A stretch of DNA of 64,000 bases from Allacma fusca (GCA_947179485.1 OX359245.1:61305067-61369066); one strand, 5' to 3'; counted from the stretch's first letter, positions 12,029-24,887 are shown. Program-made: numbers and translations. Notes: a model not told the origin generated them from the letters alone.

Positions 12029-12329
12029 TAGTACAATCGGAAATACCCAGGTAGGTTCAGGTACTTTTAAAATATACCCGGGTACAGGTACTTCTTTGGG
12101 TACTTTTTGGGTACAGGCACTTCTTTGGGCACTTTTTGGGTACAGGCACGTTTTTGGGTACTTTTCAGGTACGGGTACTCCTAATTTGGTTTGAGTACAG
12201 GTATACAGGTTCAGGAAAATTGAACCCAGGTATTCAGGTACAGGTACGAGTACAAGTTCAAAAAATCCATGTAGCCATGATTCAGGTAAAGGTTCAGGTA
12301 CAACATTTTTGTGCCCATGCGGGGCACTA
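12029..12329. mobile_element. Degenerate TIR element rich in GGTACAGG words
   Basis: Starts TAGTACAATCGG and ends CATGCGGGGCACTA. It is filled with TACAGGTA/GGGTACTTTT words. The right end, read inward, resembles the left end at 2417. I see no matching 8-bp target duplication, so it is probably rearranged or old. Confidence 0.45.
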
Positions 12330-12562
12330 ATATAAACAATAAGAGACCCACATGGGCGCATTTTATTCTTTCACTTGAATTTAATCACCACACCATATAC
12401 AATTTTTCTAACTTGTGAAGCTACAACTGAGAAGCTTTTACAGGTTCTCCTCGGTTGATAGAGGGTTGGGAATCACATGTACAGGGTGTCGTACACACGA
12501 CTTCCCCTTATGCACGTAGGCACAGAGCTAGACGAGTTGGACAAACACCGTTCAGTCCATTC

Positions 12563-13526
12563 TAGGGGTGAGTATCTCGTTGGTTTTAAAATTCTCGTAT
12601 GTCTCGTTCTCGTTTCTGTAAAAAATACGAGAACGAGATATTTCGAAAACGAGAGTAGCGATAGTAAGCAACAGGGTTGGCAAAAAACCGGATTTTATCA
12701 ATAAAGGCCAAGCCAGTGGCAAGAAATGGTAACAACCGGTTTTTATTGGACAGTGGACTTATTTGGATAGTATTAATTTTGGCCATTTTATACCAACCTA
12801 TACAACAGGTCCGGGCCGGTTAGAACCGGATTTTAACCAATAATAACCAGACCATTTCTGACCACTTGGCAACCCTGTGTTCATGCATGCGTAATAATAG
12901 CCAAGCCGGTGGTACGTTTTGGTTAAAACCGGTTTTTATTGGACAGTGGATTTATTTGGATAATATTAATTACGACCATTTTATACCAACCCAAGCAATT
13001 GGACCAAGCCGGTAAGAACCGGATTTTAACCAATAACGGCCAGGCCATTTATTGCCACTTGCCAACCCTGGTAAGCAATGAACGAGACAAACGAGACACG
13101 GCAAAAACATGGGTTTTCTGTTAAAAAATGTGTTCTGTTGAAATCTATGCAACTTAATTGTAGCCTGCACAAATTCTGGTAAGAGAACGTAGAAGTTTAT
13201 ATAATTTGTACTTATCAAACCAATCTCAAGACGCAAAATATATATTTTTGGGTTTGGACCATAAAATTTGAAAACATGAAAACACTGAAAAAAGTAAATG
13301 AAGGCCTCCTGTAATAATGGCTAGAACCAAGAGTTGCAAAACGTTTCAATTGGCCAAATGATATAGAAAAACGACTCATTTTCCCCACTGATATTGGCTT
13401 AAACAAGATTTAATTGCAAACGATACTCTCGGTAAATAAAGCGAGATGTCTCGTACAGTCTCGTTGATGCAAAAAGAACGAGACAAACGAGATTCTCGTC
13501 TCGTTGTCTCATTATGCTCACCCCTA
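12563..13526. mobile_element. Non-autonomous hAT element, TAGGGGTGAG family, hosting a nested hAT
   Basis: Inverted ends TAGGGGTGAG flanked by a perfect 8-bp repeat GTCCATTC (12555-12562 and 13527-13534). Subterminal regions are built from CTCGT/ACGAGA words in inverted orientation. A second complete hAT element (12672-13070) interrupts the left part. No transposase. Confidence 0.9.
12672..13070. mobile_element. Nested non-autonomous hAT element, CAGGGTTGGC family
   Basis: Ends CAGGGTTGGCAA and TTGCCAACCCTG with a perfect 8-bp duplication GTAAGCAA (12664-12671, 13071-13078) lying inside the surrounding hAT element. The interior repeats ACCGGATTTTAACCAATAA-like words, and an internal terminus copy occurs near 12870, so it may be partly duplicated. 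Confidence 0.9.
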
Positions 13527-13534
13527 GTCCATTC

Positions 13535-14940
13535 CTACCATTAAGGGAGTATATCACAAGTCTTGGCTCCAGCCGAGGACCGAGGAAATATAGAATAGGA
13601 GATAATTGAGAAGGACAGGAGGTTTTGGATTTTTTGGGAATTGATTAACGGACGATCTTTAGACTGAAACGTCTAGCGAGCCATGCAGATGCGCTGCTTC
13701 TAGTTCTTGTCCGTCTACAGGATTTCCACTGCTAGCTTCCTTTGTGCATCCAGCCCATGGCTCCAGCCTTCAGAGTGCAAGCGCCTTTCAAGCTCTTCTC
13801 CTCACCTCATCCGAAGATATAGTAGAAGACAAAAAACAGTTGAAATTATTTAAAAGTATCAGAGCTTTACTGGAATCGAAATAAACCCCAGTCGCAACGA
13901 ACGGGACGCTCTGACCACTCAGCCATCACTACTTGGCTAGTTGCATAATCTATTGTCAGTACAGGATTCATTGAACCGAAGGTAGAGGTGAGATTCGGGG
14001 TTGACTTTAAGACTGAACCCGGAATACTATAAACCTGAAAAAGACTATGGGACCGACCTGGCCCGCCAACGGGGCTAAATAATTGGTATTCAACCATGCC
14101 CGTCTTTTGCACCTTAAACTTTATGAAGCCCCGAACTCGTTAAAAACCCGGTCTTCAAAATAAAATCCCGATTTTTAAATGGTTTTAAAACATGACGAAA
14201 ACTCGGCTTTTTATTGACAATCGAATCCGCTGTGAAACCTTTGTAAACGAAACTTTCATAGTGTATTCTATTTGTATATAATATCCATCCCAACTAACAC
14301 TCAATTAGCGTACACATGAGAAGCAAAATTTATTATTGGCTCTGAAAATTTCGAACCTAGAGTATCAAAAGAGAGTTATCGTTTCAAAATGTTTATGTAT
14401 GTGTACGTATTAAACATAGTGAACGATTATTTAACATGAATACACCTGAAAGCAATCGAATCACGTAAAGCGAAGCACGTCAAATGTAAGCCACATATAA
14501 GTCCTAAATTATATTCTAGTATTATTGTCGTTTCATTTTTAATTTCTGATCCGCCTAAAACCGGAAATACAAAATGCATGCAGGCCAAGCCCGATCGATA
14601 TCTTACTACAAAGTTTGTGTGAATGGTTGTATACAGGATTTATACCATTTTGTTCTTCAGTGACGATATACAATCTGCATAATCGTGGTAAAAATCTAAT
14701 GATAGCAATATACATAAATGGAATGCCATCCTAGAGGAAACCGCTATACAGGAATTTCACTGTACACGCAGAATTGCAGCATGTTTTTTTTAAACCCGAA
14801 CTCGATCGTAACCTGACCTGTACTCTCTGGTGCGGATCCTTGCTCTAACCGAACTTGACCCGAATCTCAGGTATGTTTTTGTAGCTGACCCGAACTTGTC
14901 CCGAACCCGACCCGGTGGGTATTTTTCAGGTACTATCTGA
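13535..14940. other. Intergenic, nothing firmly recognised
   Basis: AT-rich spacer between hAT elements. Short ACCCGAAC/CGAACCCG-rich words at 14800-14930 look like the eroded end of another element, but no partner end was found. Confidence 0.45.
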
Positions 14941-15354
14941 CAGAGCTTCTGCCGGGGACGGGACGTCGGGACACTGGACGGACCGGGACGGGACGTCCAC
15001 TGGGACAAAATAATTGTCCCCGTGTTGTATTCGGGACGGGTCGGGGACAAAAAAAATTGTCCCTATTATTTTCGGGACGGGACGAGAACAAAAAAATGTG
15101 ACCCCATTATATTCGGGACGGGATAGGGACAGAAAAAATTTTCCCCATTATTTTCGAGACGTTTTTTAAAAATTTTGGGGACGGGACGGGGACAACGTTT
15201 TTGTCCCCATGTCCCGATTATCGGGACGGGACCGGGGACAACGTTTTTGTCCCCATGTCCCGACTATCGGGATGGGACCGGGAACAAATGTTTTGAAAAA
15301 ATATCGGGACGGGCCGGGGACGGGACAGGAATTTTGTCCCCAACAGAAGCTCTG
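14941..15354. mobile_element. Non-autonomous hAT element, CAGAGCTTCTG family
   Basis: Ends CAGAGCTTCTG and CAGAAGCTCTG with a perfect 8-bp duplication CTATCTGA (14933-14940, 15355-15362). Almost the whole element consists of GGGACGGGGACAA/TTGTCCCC words. Confidence 0.9.
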
Positions 15355-15476
15355 CTATCTGATACCTGGAAGCAGCACTGGTTACATTATTGAGTCGCGC
15401 AAATATCACTTCGCCACTTGGTGACTTTGCGTTTTTTGAAGAACAGAAGTGCGTTACTCCTTTATGAATACCTAAT

Positions 15477-16650
15477 CAGGGATGGGAAATTTAGACAGAT
15501 GACCTGCAGGATTGGATTAAGGGATTGAGCAAAAAAATCCGATCATTTGAATTGGATTAACGGAATGAGGGGGAAAATTCCAAACATTTGGATTCGATTA
15601 GCGGATTAAAGGGGAAAATTCCGATCATTTTAATTGGCTTAACGGATTGAGCGGAAAAGTTCCGATCACTGGGATTGAGGGATTGACGGGAAAAATCCAA
15701 AACATGTGTATTAGATAGATTAATGATTAAATAATAATAATTAACATTGATGAATGGAAATTCGCAGACTTACATTGGACTGGCGATTTCCAATAAAGAT
15801 GCATACATTAAAGGATTGATGAAGAAACAACAATCGATCAAAACATTTCTAAAGGATTGTCAATTTAAATCATATACAAATTAGATTAAAGGGTCAACAT
15901 TTGTCAGCACATACATACGTAGATGTTTTGCACCATTGGCCACCACAAATTTGGCAATTCAGGTAGGCGAATTTGGCGAATAATGCGACGACGTAAATAT
16001 CCAAACAGTTGGTTTATATTACCAGGTTGGTTCTAATTATTCAAACTCAATAGTATGCAATTATTTTGTGGATGGAGTGGGACCCGAAATACTAATCTTC
16101 AAACAAAAAGATATAGTTCAACAGTTCACATTAAAATTCCAATCTGCATGTTTATGATAAATTTTTCAATTATTGTATTAAACCAAATTACTGGTTAACA
16201 AAATATACACAGATCTGGAACAATAGTACTGAGAATTTGTTACGCCGTAATCAGTAAAAAAAGCTTTAAGCTACTACTATGTTACAACGTTCTTTGCTAC
16301 ATTTATATTTCTATAAACCAAAACGACATGACTGGTTTGAAAACGTTAGCCTTAGGCATAGCAGTAGATACAATCCAATCCATACTACTGACGACAATGG
16401 ATTTTAGGGTTAGGATTGACAAAATATTTCATCAAATATTGGATTCGGATTGGGGATTAATTTCTTGGCCATGCAAATAATTGGATTTGTCAAATAGATT
16501 AAAATGAAAGCTCTGAGCCGGGATTGAGGAGTAAGGATTAGAGTCAAGTTTGCTCAACACTTGGATTAGGATTGGGATTAATTATTTCTAAAAAAAACTT
16601 GTAATCCGGGATTAATTTAATCCCGGATTAACAATCCACTCCCATCCCTG
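15477..16650. mobile_element. Non-autonomous hAT element, CAGGGATGGGA family
   Basis: Ends CAGGGATGGGA and TCCCATCCCTG with a perfect 8-bp duplication TACCTAAT (15469-15476, 16651-16658). Subterminal regions repeat GGATTGAGG/GGATTAACGGA-like words. No coding sequence. Confidence 0.9.
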
Positions 16651-16910
16651 TACCTAATCGAGTAAAAATGTTTGCGTTAATTCACAAATTTCATTTATTT
16701 ATTCAAATCCAACTTCAGGATGGCATAACAATCGTATTAGGTTGATAAATACATCCATTAAATAATCAGGGATCCAATTCTAGAAACTTATCTGCAACTA
16801 TTGTAAATAATAGAACTTGGGAAAACAAGCAAGTCACAACAAATGAGAATTGAGGAAGGATTGCAAAGAGCCTTTTATGCATTGGAACACTGCTTCTCCT
16901 TAGTTGCTTA

Positions 16911-18238
16911 TTAACAAATCCCACTGTACATGGCGTTGATCATCTGGGCATCTAAGGCTGACAAGGCAGTCCTTTGCCCTAAACGACTTACAGCCACGCT
17001 GCTGCTTTTCGGAGTAATGGTCTGAATGGCAGTGTTAGCGGCAAAAGCGTATGCTGAGTAGTGCATGATACTGTCGAAGTCATATGGCATGTTGTATAGG
17101 GCAGCTACGGCAGTGGTGTAAGTAACGAAGTTGTACTGGTACTCTAGAATGGGCCCAAACAACCATCAAAATTCCAGAGGATTCATATTTCGCACTAACA
17201 TAGAGTGCACTGACTGTAGCATACCTCCTTATTACGTCAAACTTCATAAAACAAAACAGTTTACAGAAATTTTACACGATACTTGCTTTTAAACGCAAAA
17301 TCATATACCACTGATATTGCAGGTGGTGAGCACATATGTACGTATTTCCTCAAAATGTGAAATCAAATTGAAAAAGTTGAAATTAATTTTTGTAAACTTA
17401 CGGCTTGGAATATTATTGAAATTTATGGTCACGTAGTTATCTCTGTCGGACCGGGATTGGGTGTGGTAAAATCCAATGGTATGTATCAATTCATGAGCAA
17501 CGAGCCCACTTATAGCACAAGTTCCGGAGGGGTAGTCACCCTGAATGTTGACAGTATTCGCTTTCCCAGACTGCACCCCTACATCAGCCCAACAACCAGT
17601 TCCATCCGCCCCCCTCACAATATTAACGTAGCTGGCTTGCGATACTCGTGGAGTAAATTTGATACAAGTGTAGTTTGAGATCAATTGCAAAGCCTGTTTT
17701 ACCTGTGCCAATTCAGAGGCAGCTGCGGAGTAAATGTCACCATTATAATTGAGTTTAATGCAAGGAAATGTTATCTCAACAATAATTATCACAGTATGTT
17801 AAAACCGTATTTCATCGATGAGAAAATTTTAAGCGAAGTTTTAAAACTTCTTTGATTTTTATAAAAACGTTTGGAATCTTACGGAAACTTGTATCGATGA
17901 TATAAGGGATAATTCCTTGAGGCCATCTGTAGTTGCTGCCTACAATCCCTTGCTTGAGTTCTTCCAATTGGTCTTCATTGAGTCTCATGTCGCCCCCAGG
18001 GTAAGGCCCCCTTTCGTCCATGTTGTCTCTCCGAACAGCTGGAAGTAAAGTAAAAGAAACTTTAGCTACAGATTCTAGCTATAAAATAAAATGCATCGCT
18101 TTATTTTACTACTGAAACATATTAATAATTACCTTTTTCAGCAATTTTAGGCTCATCGAATTCGGCGACAAGAGGTCGGTATTTGCAAGACACTGCTGCC
18201 ACCAAAAGCAGTGGGATGAAAATATTAAGGGTGTTCAT
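16911..18238 (-). CDS. Astacin-family zinc metalloprotease, gene 2 (4 exons)
   Basis: Predicted secreted astacin, 271 aa. Inferred exons 18133-18238, 17883-18038, 17402-17722 and 16911-17143 (106, 156, 321 and 233 nt) match gene 1 exactly in length and phase. The signal peptide core is PLLLVAAVSC. The propeptide carries PGGDM, the zinc site is HELIHTIGFYH and the Met-turn is SIMHY. The same four cysteines are kept and the protein again ends at the last cysteine. Differences from gene 1 cluster in the signal/propeptide region and early exon 3 (ASELAQVKQALQL against STELAEVKLALTK). AATAAA on the minus strand about 210 nt past the stop may be the poly(A) signal. The two genes are a recent tandem duplication now separated by about 15 kb of transposons. 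Confidence 0.92.
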
Positions 18239-18333
18239 TTTCCAGGTCGCTTACTTGTTCTGACAATGTTGCAGATATGAATGTTTAAAGGTGTTGAATA
18301 GCTCTGATAATCTAAAATTAGCAGGATTTTGCT

Positions 18334-18341
18334 CTTTTATA
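18334..18341 (-). promoter_or_regulatory. TATA box of astacin gene 2
   Basis: TATAAAAG on the minus strand about 100 nt upstream of the ATG at 18238, at nearly the same distance as in gene 1. Confidence 0.55.
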
Positions 18342-18399
18342 TGATTTTTTTGCGGAAACGAGTTCATGTGCCGGAGCATCCAAATTTAGCTCCAGCTGT

Positions 18400-20070
18400 G
18401 TGCTGTCGAAGCTGCTTCCTGTAAGTAAATGATTAATTGTGACATTTCTCTGCTTGGGTTTTTGTTTGCATTCCTATTAGAGCAAATTTGAAAAGAATTC
18501 TATCATTTATAGTTAGCTTAGGATTTTTGTAAAAAGCTTCTCAAATGGTGATATGCATGTACATGCGTTCGTAACCAATGATGTTTTATCCTGATTGGGG
18601 CTGTACAAATAAAGGTTGTAAACATGACAATTTATTCGACTATTCCGTCATCCTAAACTGATCACATTTGTTGACAGGTCAATGAATGAGGAAATTACTG
18701 ATAGTTACGTTTTTACATCATTGTGTTACACGCTCATATGTACTCAGGGTGCAAATAAACAATTATTTTTGTAGTATTTAAATGAAGCATAGGAATAATC
18801 CATAGCGATTTTGGGGTAATGCAAGAGGGAAGTCCAGCAGGTATAAGGAATAATCTTATTTGAAAATATCCAAAATTTAGAGAAATGCTCAAGTGTTTTA
18901 AACGGAAGTTTAGTTTTGTGTTCCTTAATGCAAATTGAAATATTTAAATTCAGGATTTGTATTAGATCTCGGAAGAAAATTTTCGATAAATTTTGCTTAA
19001 AATAATTACTACCTAATTGCATGTTAGTGTAGGTAAAGAAGTATTCAGTCTTCTCTTTGGATGATCCCAGGATAAATAGTCTCTTTATTGTCTTTAAGTA
19101 CACATACTATGACAATCTTACAGTTCAGTGTTTTTACATTGCATGTCAATTTTTTGATTTCGCATACCATGAGAAAGCTTGTTGCATTTACTAGTGTGTA
19201 CGTATTTCATGTATCCACAGAATAACAAATGCCTAAGGATTTTACAATGATTTGGGAAGTGAGTAAAATATATTAACTCTGGTACAAAAAGCTGCCATGC
19301 CAAATTGAAACGCAAATGAAATGTGGACAGTTCCATATAGGACGGAAATAACCAAATATTCTTGAAGAGGAACAGGTTCCCAGCGTTCCGTCATAGCTCG
19401 TTTTTATCTAAACAATGGAATAGCACACTCCACTAAATTAATGTCAGAAATGCAAAACTATCGTTGCATTTTCTGGGACTTCTGTCTTTAAATACAAATT
19501 GAATTTATTAAAGATTTAAACATGCGTGTAGTCAATCTAACTCTAGTGAAAATAACTGGAACTTAAATTATTTTTCGGTGCTGTGAATATTGTACACCTA
19601 AATCTGCACCATTTAGGAAATCAGGGCATTTAAATGGTCTGGCTTTGTTGAATTAAAACACGCGTTGAAATGAATTACTAATTTAATTTCCGTAAAATTT
19701 ATGTAACATAGAACCAACCATGGTTGAATACAAGTAAATACGTAAATTTCATTGGTTAGTGACAACATATTACATTTATTTTACATGAAATAAAATTTAA
19801 TTGTCATGCCTATTGTGTAACGCATGTATCGCCAATTAGATTACTTCAACATGGTAATTTTTTGAAGGAATTTTTAGAGGAAATAATAATACGTGTTATT
19901 AGAGGATCTTATAAGATAGCTCATAATCACTTGTATAATGTTAATACAACAAAATAATAATTCTATAAAATGTGATTTAATTGTAGTTACAATATTATAA
20001 CTAAATATACTGTGTCTATAGGCAAGCACTGTTGAAGTGTCAGTGAAATAAATAAATTTCTATCTCTCTA
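18400..20070. other. Intergenic, nothing recognised
   Basis: About 1.7 kb of AT-rich sequence between astacin gene 2 and the desaturase. The longest open frames (about 120 codons) show no recognisable domain. No repeat ends were found. Confidence 0.5.
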
Positions 20071-20160
20071 AAACGGTTTATTCAGCAATGACACAACAAT
20101 ATAAATCTAAAATGCTTTCAATGATAATTTTGTTCCGGAATTGTTGTTTGAATTGTGTTA

Positions 20161-22254
20161 TCATGTCACTTTATGTACATAAGAGCCATCGCCAGTTCTT
20201 TTGGCTCTTCTTGCTACCAGCTCATCTGATGCAGTTTTGAGGTCAGATGCCCATCCAATATAATGGAAAAATTCTATGAAATGTTTCGTCAAGTCGAACT
20301 TTAATCCATACTCGGAACTTTTGTAGTCCCAAGGAAAAGCATGATGGTAATTGTGCCAGCCCTCACCCAGGGCCAAAAATGCAACCAAAGCATTCTGGGA
20401 TGGAAGGATGGACCTTAAAACACGAGACCGTTTGACGTTTATTGGCAAATACATATTCGCGTATGTATACATAGAAAACCATCCAAAAATTTATCTCACT
20501 TGTCAAATGGTCGCGTTCCCCAAATGTGAGCGAAGCTGTTAACCGAACTTGTTGCAAAAGAATTTATAAAAAAACCAAAACAAATTGCCGCGATTACTCG
20601 AATGACAGCAGTTTCTAAGCCCAGGATCAACGGTAGCATGATTTGCACTATTAGCAAAAATGCACTCCAGCAGTAGTAATTCCTGCTCAATTAAAGTACC
20701 AATGGTTTCAATTAGAAATAAAACAACAATAATATTATCAATAAAGAAATTACATTCACCTATATTGCCACATTATAACTCCATCAGCTTCCAAGTCAGC
20801 TGTTTGAATCTGGTCAGCAGAATTTCTGAGGAACTTCTGATGGTCATACATCATGATCCATCCAATATGTGAATAAAAGAATCCTCTGTTGGCGTTATGG
20901 GGGTCTCCATCCGTGTCAGAGAATTTGTGGTGTTGACGGTGCACACGGACCCAAGTATACAAGGAGCCCTGTGTTTGTAAATATAATTTTAGAAAATATA
21001 CATGGCCTGGAAAGGCTATCGTTGATATATTATTTGCTAATTCATTAAGGGAGAAGCGACATACTGTAGTTCAATAGATTAGCAATTTTTGTAAACTGTA
21101 ACCTTCCTACAATATTAAGAAGATTTCTAAGCAAACTTGTCAATCGTACAGTAACTCAAAAGGTACGTACAGTAGCTCCAAGAAATTGTACACAATTGAA
21201 TATTTATTTAAATCTCGTACATAGAAGGTCCCACAACATCTAGCGTTTCATGATTCTAAGCATGACTAAACAAATTTCATTTAAAAAACAAATCAGTAGG
21301 TAGATGGCACTTGCTTCGCCATCCTATTCCCAGATAATAGTATTTGCGCGTGTGTAAATATCTATGACCTGTTTAAAATCAAACGGACCTCATAGTCAAC
21401 GTCTTTGAATTTAGGGTGGCGTCAGTCCCCTATTTAAATAGCCTTGTCCGTACGTCCGTACATCACTGTGCCCTTCCGCACGATATCTCAAAAACTACAG
21501 AACCGATTTCAATAAACGTTTTTACAGACATTACTTGTGTCAAAAGTAAACCTGAGTTCGCATTTGGTTGAAATCGACGGGATTGATTTTCTGAAACAAA
21601 ATCTGAAATTTTGAAAAAGAACTCAAAATTTATCCTACATTGACGGCGTTAGCTGACGCCACCCTACGCAAAGCCTCAAATTATCGCATAGCTATGGTTG
21701 TTTTTTATTAATTTTGATAAACATATAAACTTCACAGTGTCACTGGTTCAGCTGGAATGTTTACAGACAAACCGTCACCCATATGTATTTCGTACTACCG
21801 CTGCGCCACGTCCTTAAAAAGATCGACAAAGAATCCAACGCAAAATTACTTGTAAGGTCATCGTATTGAGAGTCATCAAGAGTATTTGCAGAGGCAGATT
21901 AGCTTTATAGGACTTATGTGACCAGAGTCTATGAGCCCCTGCGGTAATCGAAAGACCAATTGCAGTAGACACAACGCCCTCTGGAACAATAAAATGATTC
22001 CAACATCAGATTAGATAAACCCAAAAATTTGCTTAAAAATAATAAAACTTGAGCTCATTGGTTGTCTTACGATAAATAAAATATCCCCAAGTGAAATCCC
22101 CCTTGCAAAGCAGTACCAGTTGATAAAATGCAAACGCATGGGTTATGGTAATGAAAAGTACTAATCCAGGATTAATAGTATCAAATATTTCAAATTCCCT
22201 TTTGAAATCTTTTTTGCTTGCTTTCATCTCAGCTTCACTCTCCACAACTTCCAT
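20161..22254 (-). CDS. Acyl-CoA desaturase (5 exons)
   Basis: Membrane di-iron fatty acyl-CoA desaturase of the delta-9/insect desaturase type, which would introduce a double bond into acyl-CoA in the ER. Inferred exons 22071-22254, 21850-21980, 20760-20968, 20500-20682 and 20161-20413 join in frame to 319 aa with GT-AG introns. All three histidine boxes are present: HRLWSH in exon 2, HRQHHK in exon 3 and HNYHH in exon 5. The NSFAHIWGTRPFDK stretch in exon 4 matches the usual N.AAH..G..P.D region. Hydrophobic segments in exons 1 and 4 fit the paired membrane spans. The N-terminus is short, because the start chosen is the first ATG of exon 1 and an upstream exon could exist. A likely poly(A) signal (AATAAA, minus strand) lies near 20076-20081. 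Intron 2 contains a MITE. Confidence 0.92.
21414..21664. mobile_element. TA-flanked MITE in desaturase intron 2
   Basis: Inverted ends GGGTGGCGTCAG and CTGACGCCACCC are flanked by TA (21412-21413, 21665-21666), as expected for a Tc1/mariner-type insertion. It lies in the intron between exons 2 and 3 of the desaturase and carries no coding sequence. Confidence 0.65.
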
Positions 22255-22259
22255 TGTCA

Positions 22260-23040
22260 AGGATGTGTGTATTGTATTCAGCAGTAAAATATTGCACGCG
22301 ATGTCTATTGCGCGTAACTGTTAATTATAAAGTGAATATTAAATACAACCAAGTTTGCATTAAATCGTAAACTGCTACTTTTCCCTCCGAGTCTCGTCTT
22401 AAATAGGTAATCCATTCCGTGTGACGTTTTATTTATTGACAAAAACTACCTTCCCTGCTTTGAAGATTTCCTTCGTTGAGTGAGTATACTTACAGACAAC
22501 TGGAATATCAAGTAAGCTTTCATTGTTAAATGAAGCACGTGTTTAGTTACATTCGTTCTCATCTATGGGGATTGATGGTTGAGGTGTGCAGCCCTACTAG
22601 TCAGCCAAGAAGGTGGATTATATACCATATGAATGTGGTTACACAGAAGATATATAGTTAAGTGAGGATAATTCTATGAAGTAGAATTTCTCTATCAGAA
22701 TTCCCACAAATTCTGGAATCTTTCCAATCGAACAGGAAATGTCATTTCATGGAAATTCCAGTCTTTAAATTGGTCGAGTAATTATATTAAGACTCTAGAT
22801 TCAGGTTCTATAATGCGCTGTCACCTTTACCTTTACTATAGTTGTATACTTTTTAAGAAATTTATTCTCACGCTTGACCGTAGAGGCTGACTCATAAAAG
22901 ACATTCAGTGTTATTACACTTAATTATCTATATAATTACTTGATACACACAACAATGTGTGTATCGATTATAATGTAAATGTGTAAGAAATATGCCTCAA
23001 ATAAGTACAACAAACCAGAGTCTCAGGGCAAAATTTCCAA

Positions 23041-23074
<34 letters not shown>

Positions 23075-23165
23075 CTCTATATGAATGCAGCTGAAACTAG
23101 TTTCTGTATCATAAAATGCTGTCAAGGGCATCTCTGTGCTTGTTTGAGTCACGTCTGAAGAAAGA
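22260..23165. other. Intergenic upstream of the desaturase, with a TA microsatellite
   Basis: Presumably holds the desaturase promoter, though I could not assign a TATA box. A (TA)n microsatellite of about 26 bp lies at 23046-23072. Nothing else recognised. Confidence 0.5.
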
Positions 23166-23335
23166 CACTATTTGGAGTTCCAGTGGAATTTCGTGCTCGG
23201 CACGGGTATGAGTATTACTCGGGTTAATAAGTGCGGGTATTACCCGAGTACATTGCTGTCACTACTCGCGCATTTCGGGTACCACCAGGGGAGGTTTAAT
23301 ATTATCATCAAAAATGGTAAGGGTTACAGGCATAA

Positions 23336-24887
23336 CCCAGCCAGCACACAGCTTCTTTCTGATATCAGAAACAACTCATGTACAGAATAATTGCTGATGT
23401 CAGTGATACTGACGCTAAACGAAATCATAGAGAAATCGCAAAATGACGCTTTTGTGAAGTCACTCAGAAATTGTTCCGATGTTATGAAACGCTTCGGAAT
23501 GACTTCGGAAATTGTACTGTAGAATGATATTGGCGGCGCTCAAACAAAATTCATAATTTGTTTGTCAGTTTTTCACCAAGTCATGGGCACGCTAGTAGTA
23601 GTTCTTCATACTGATTAACTTCTTGCCTTGCTTCAATATTTAGTAGGATTAAGTACTTACAGACAGATATTTGCTCAAAATCAGAGACTTGATCACATTA
23701 AGGATTTAACCCGGAGTAATAAGGTGAGTCAGTTACTTTACATGCTTTATCTAAATAATTCTTTTTATATGTGGAAACTGTGAAGTAATATATTTTTGGA
23801 GCTTGATTGTCTCAATAATTTGGGAAACTAGTAATAATGATTTTTTATCATAGCGAGCAATTCTATCACGAACGTGAGGAGAGAATTTTACTCAGGTTAC
23901 CAACAACATATTCCGGAAACTGCTGGCTTATGCCTGCAGTTTAACTTGTGTGGGGCTGCTGATAAATATCCTTTTTGAAAGCTGGAATGTTTTAATCTGG
24001 TTGCTGGTAAGTTTTATTTATATGCACGTCATCTGCAAGTACCTCATTAGAGTCTCCTAAAATGAAGATTACCATTCTATGGTATTTTTTATAATTAAAT
24101 ATTGTTTTGTGTAGATGTTGTTTGGGTCATCGTATCACTAATAGTGCAACAGATTCCGAGATCAAAAGGTCGTCATGCAATGGCTACAGCATTCAACTGA
24201 CCGAGTCCATGCTCACCTCAATGCCTTGTCTAAAAGATCGGTAATGTGTAATTTCAAATTATAAATTGTATTTCCATTTTTATTATATTTACATTCATTA
24301 ATTTTAGAATCATAATTTTACTGCTTATTGTTTATATGTTGTTTCCAGGCATCTTCCCATCAATATTAGGAAGCCTAATTGTGTGGAACTGACATTAAGA
24401 AAATTACCTTCCTGAGTTTGCCATGAAGCCACTTTTTATTAATTATTTTTATTAATAACTCAATTCGTCTTTTGTATTATCAATTCCTAATCCTTCCTCA
24501 ACTTAGTCTACCATAATTTTTCAATTTTAAAGTGGTTTTTACATAATAAAATGGTTTTCATTCAATAAACTCTAAAATATGAACCTTAATCAAATTTTTC
24601 ACAAATCATATACTTACAATAGGATGGAATCATTATAAATTAGTATCAAGTAGTAATAGAACCATGTAGATGGCGCATCTCAGAAATGCTTCAGAAGTAT
24701 ATCGCGTAACTGATAGATTTACGATTCGTGCACGGTAGGATAAAGAGGCAAAAATGCGGACATTTCATATTCGTAATGAATTCATTATTGTATCATGCTG
24801 AAGAATTATCCATATCAGTATGATATCAGTGAATTCGTACGGCTGATGTCGCACTGATATAACTACGACATCCGTGTGCTGGCTGGG
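23336..24887. mobile_element. TIR element with CCCAGCCAGCACAC ends, superfamily unassigned
   Basis: Left end CCCAGCCAGCACACAG and right end GTGTGCTGGCTGGG form an inverted pair 1.55 kb apart, followed inward on both sides by GATATCA/TGATATC-type sequence. Target duplication is unclear, and no transposase was recognised. It appears to sit inside a second repeat whose CGGGTA/ACCCG-rich arms lie at 23195-23300 and 24915-25010. Confidence 0.5.

Noticed and set aside
18744-19336. Minus-strand open frames of 119 and 72 codons
   Set aside because: Low-complexity Lys/Phe/Ile-rich translations typical of AT-rich noncoding DNA; no family features.
20363-20557. Open frame crossing desaturase intron 4
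   Set aside because: It runs through the intron between the exons ending at 20500 and starting at 20413 in a different phase; a shadow of the spliced gene.
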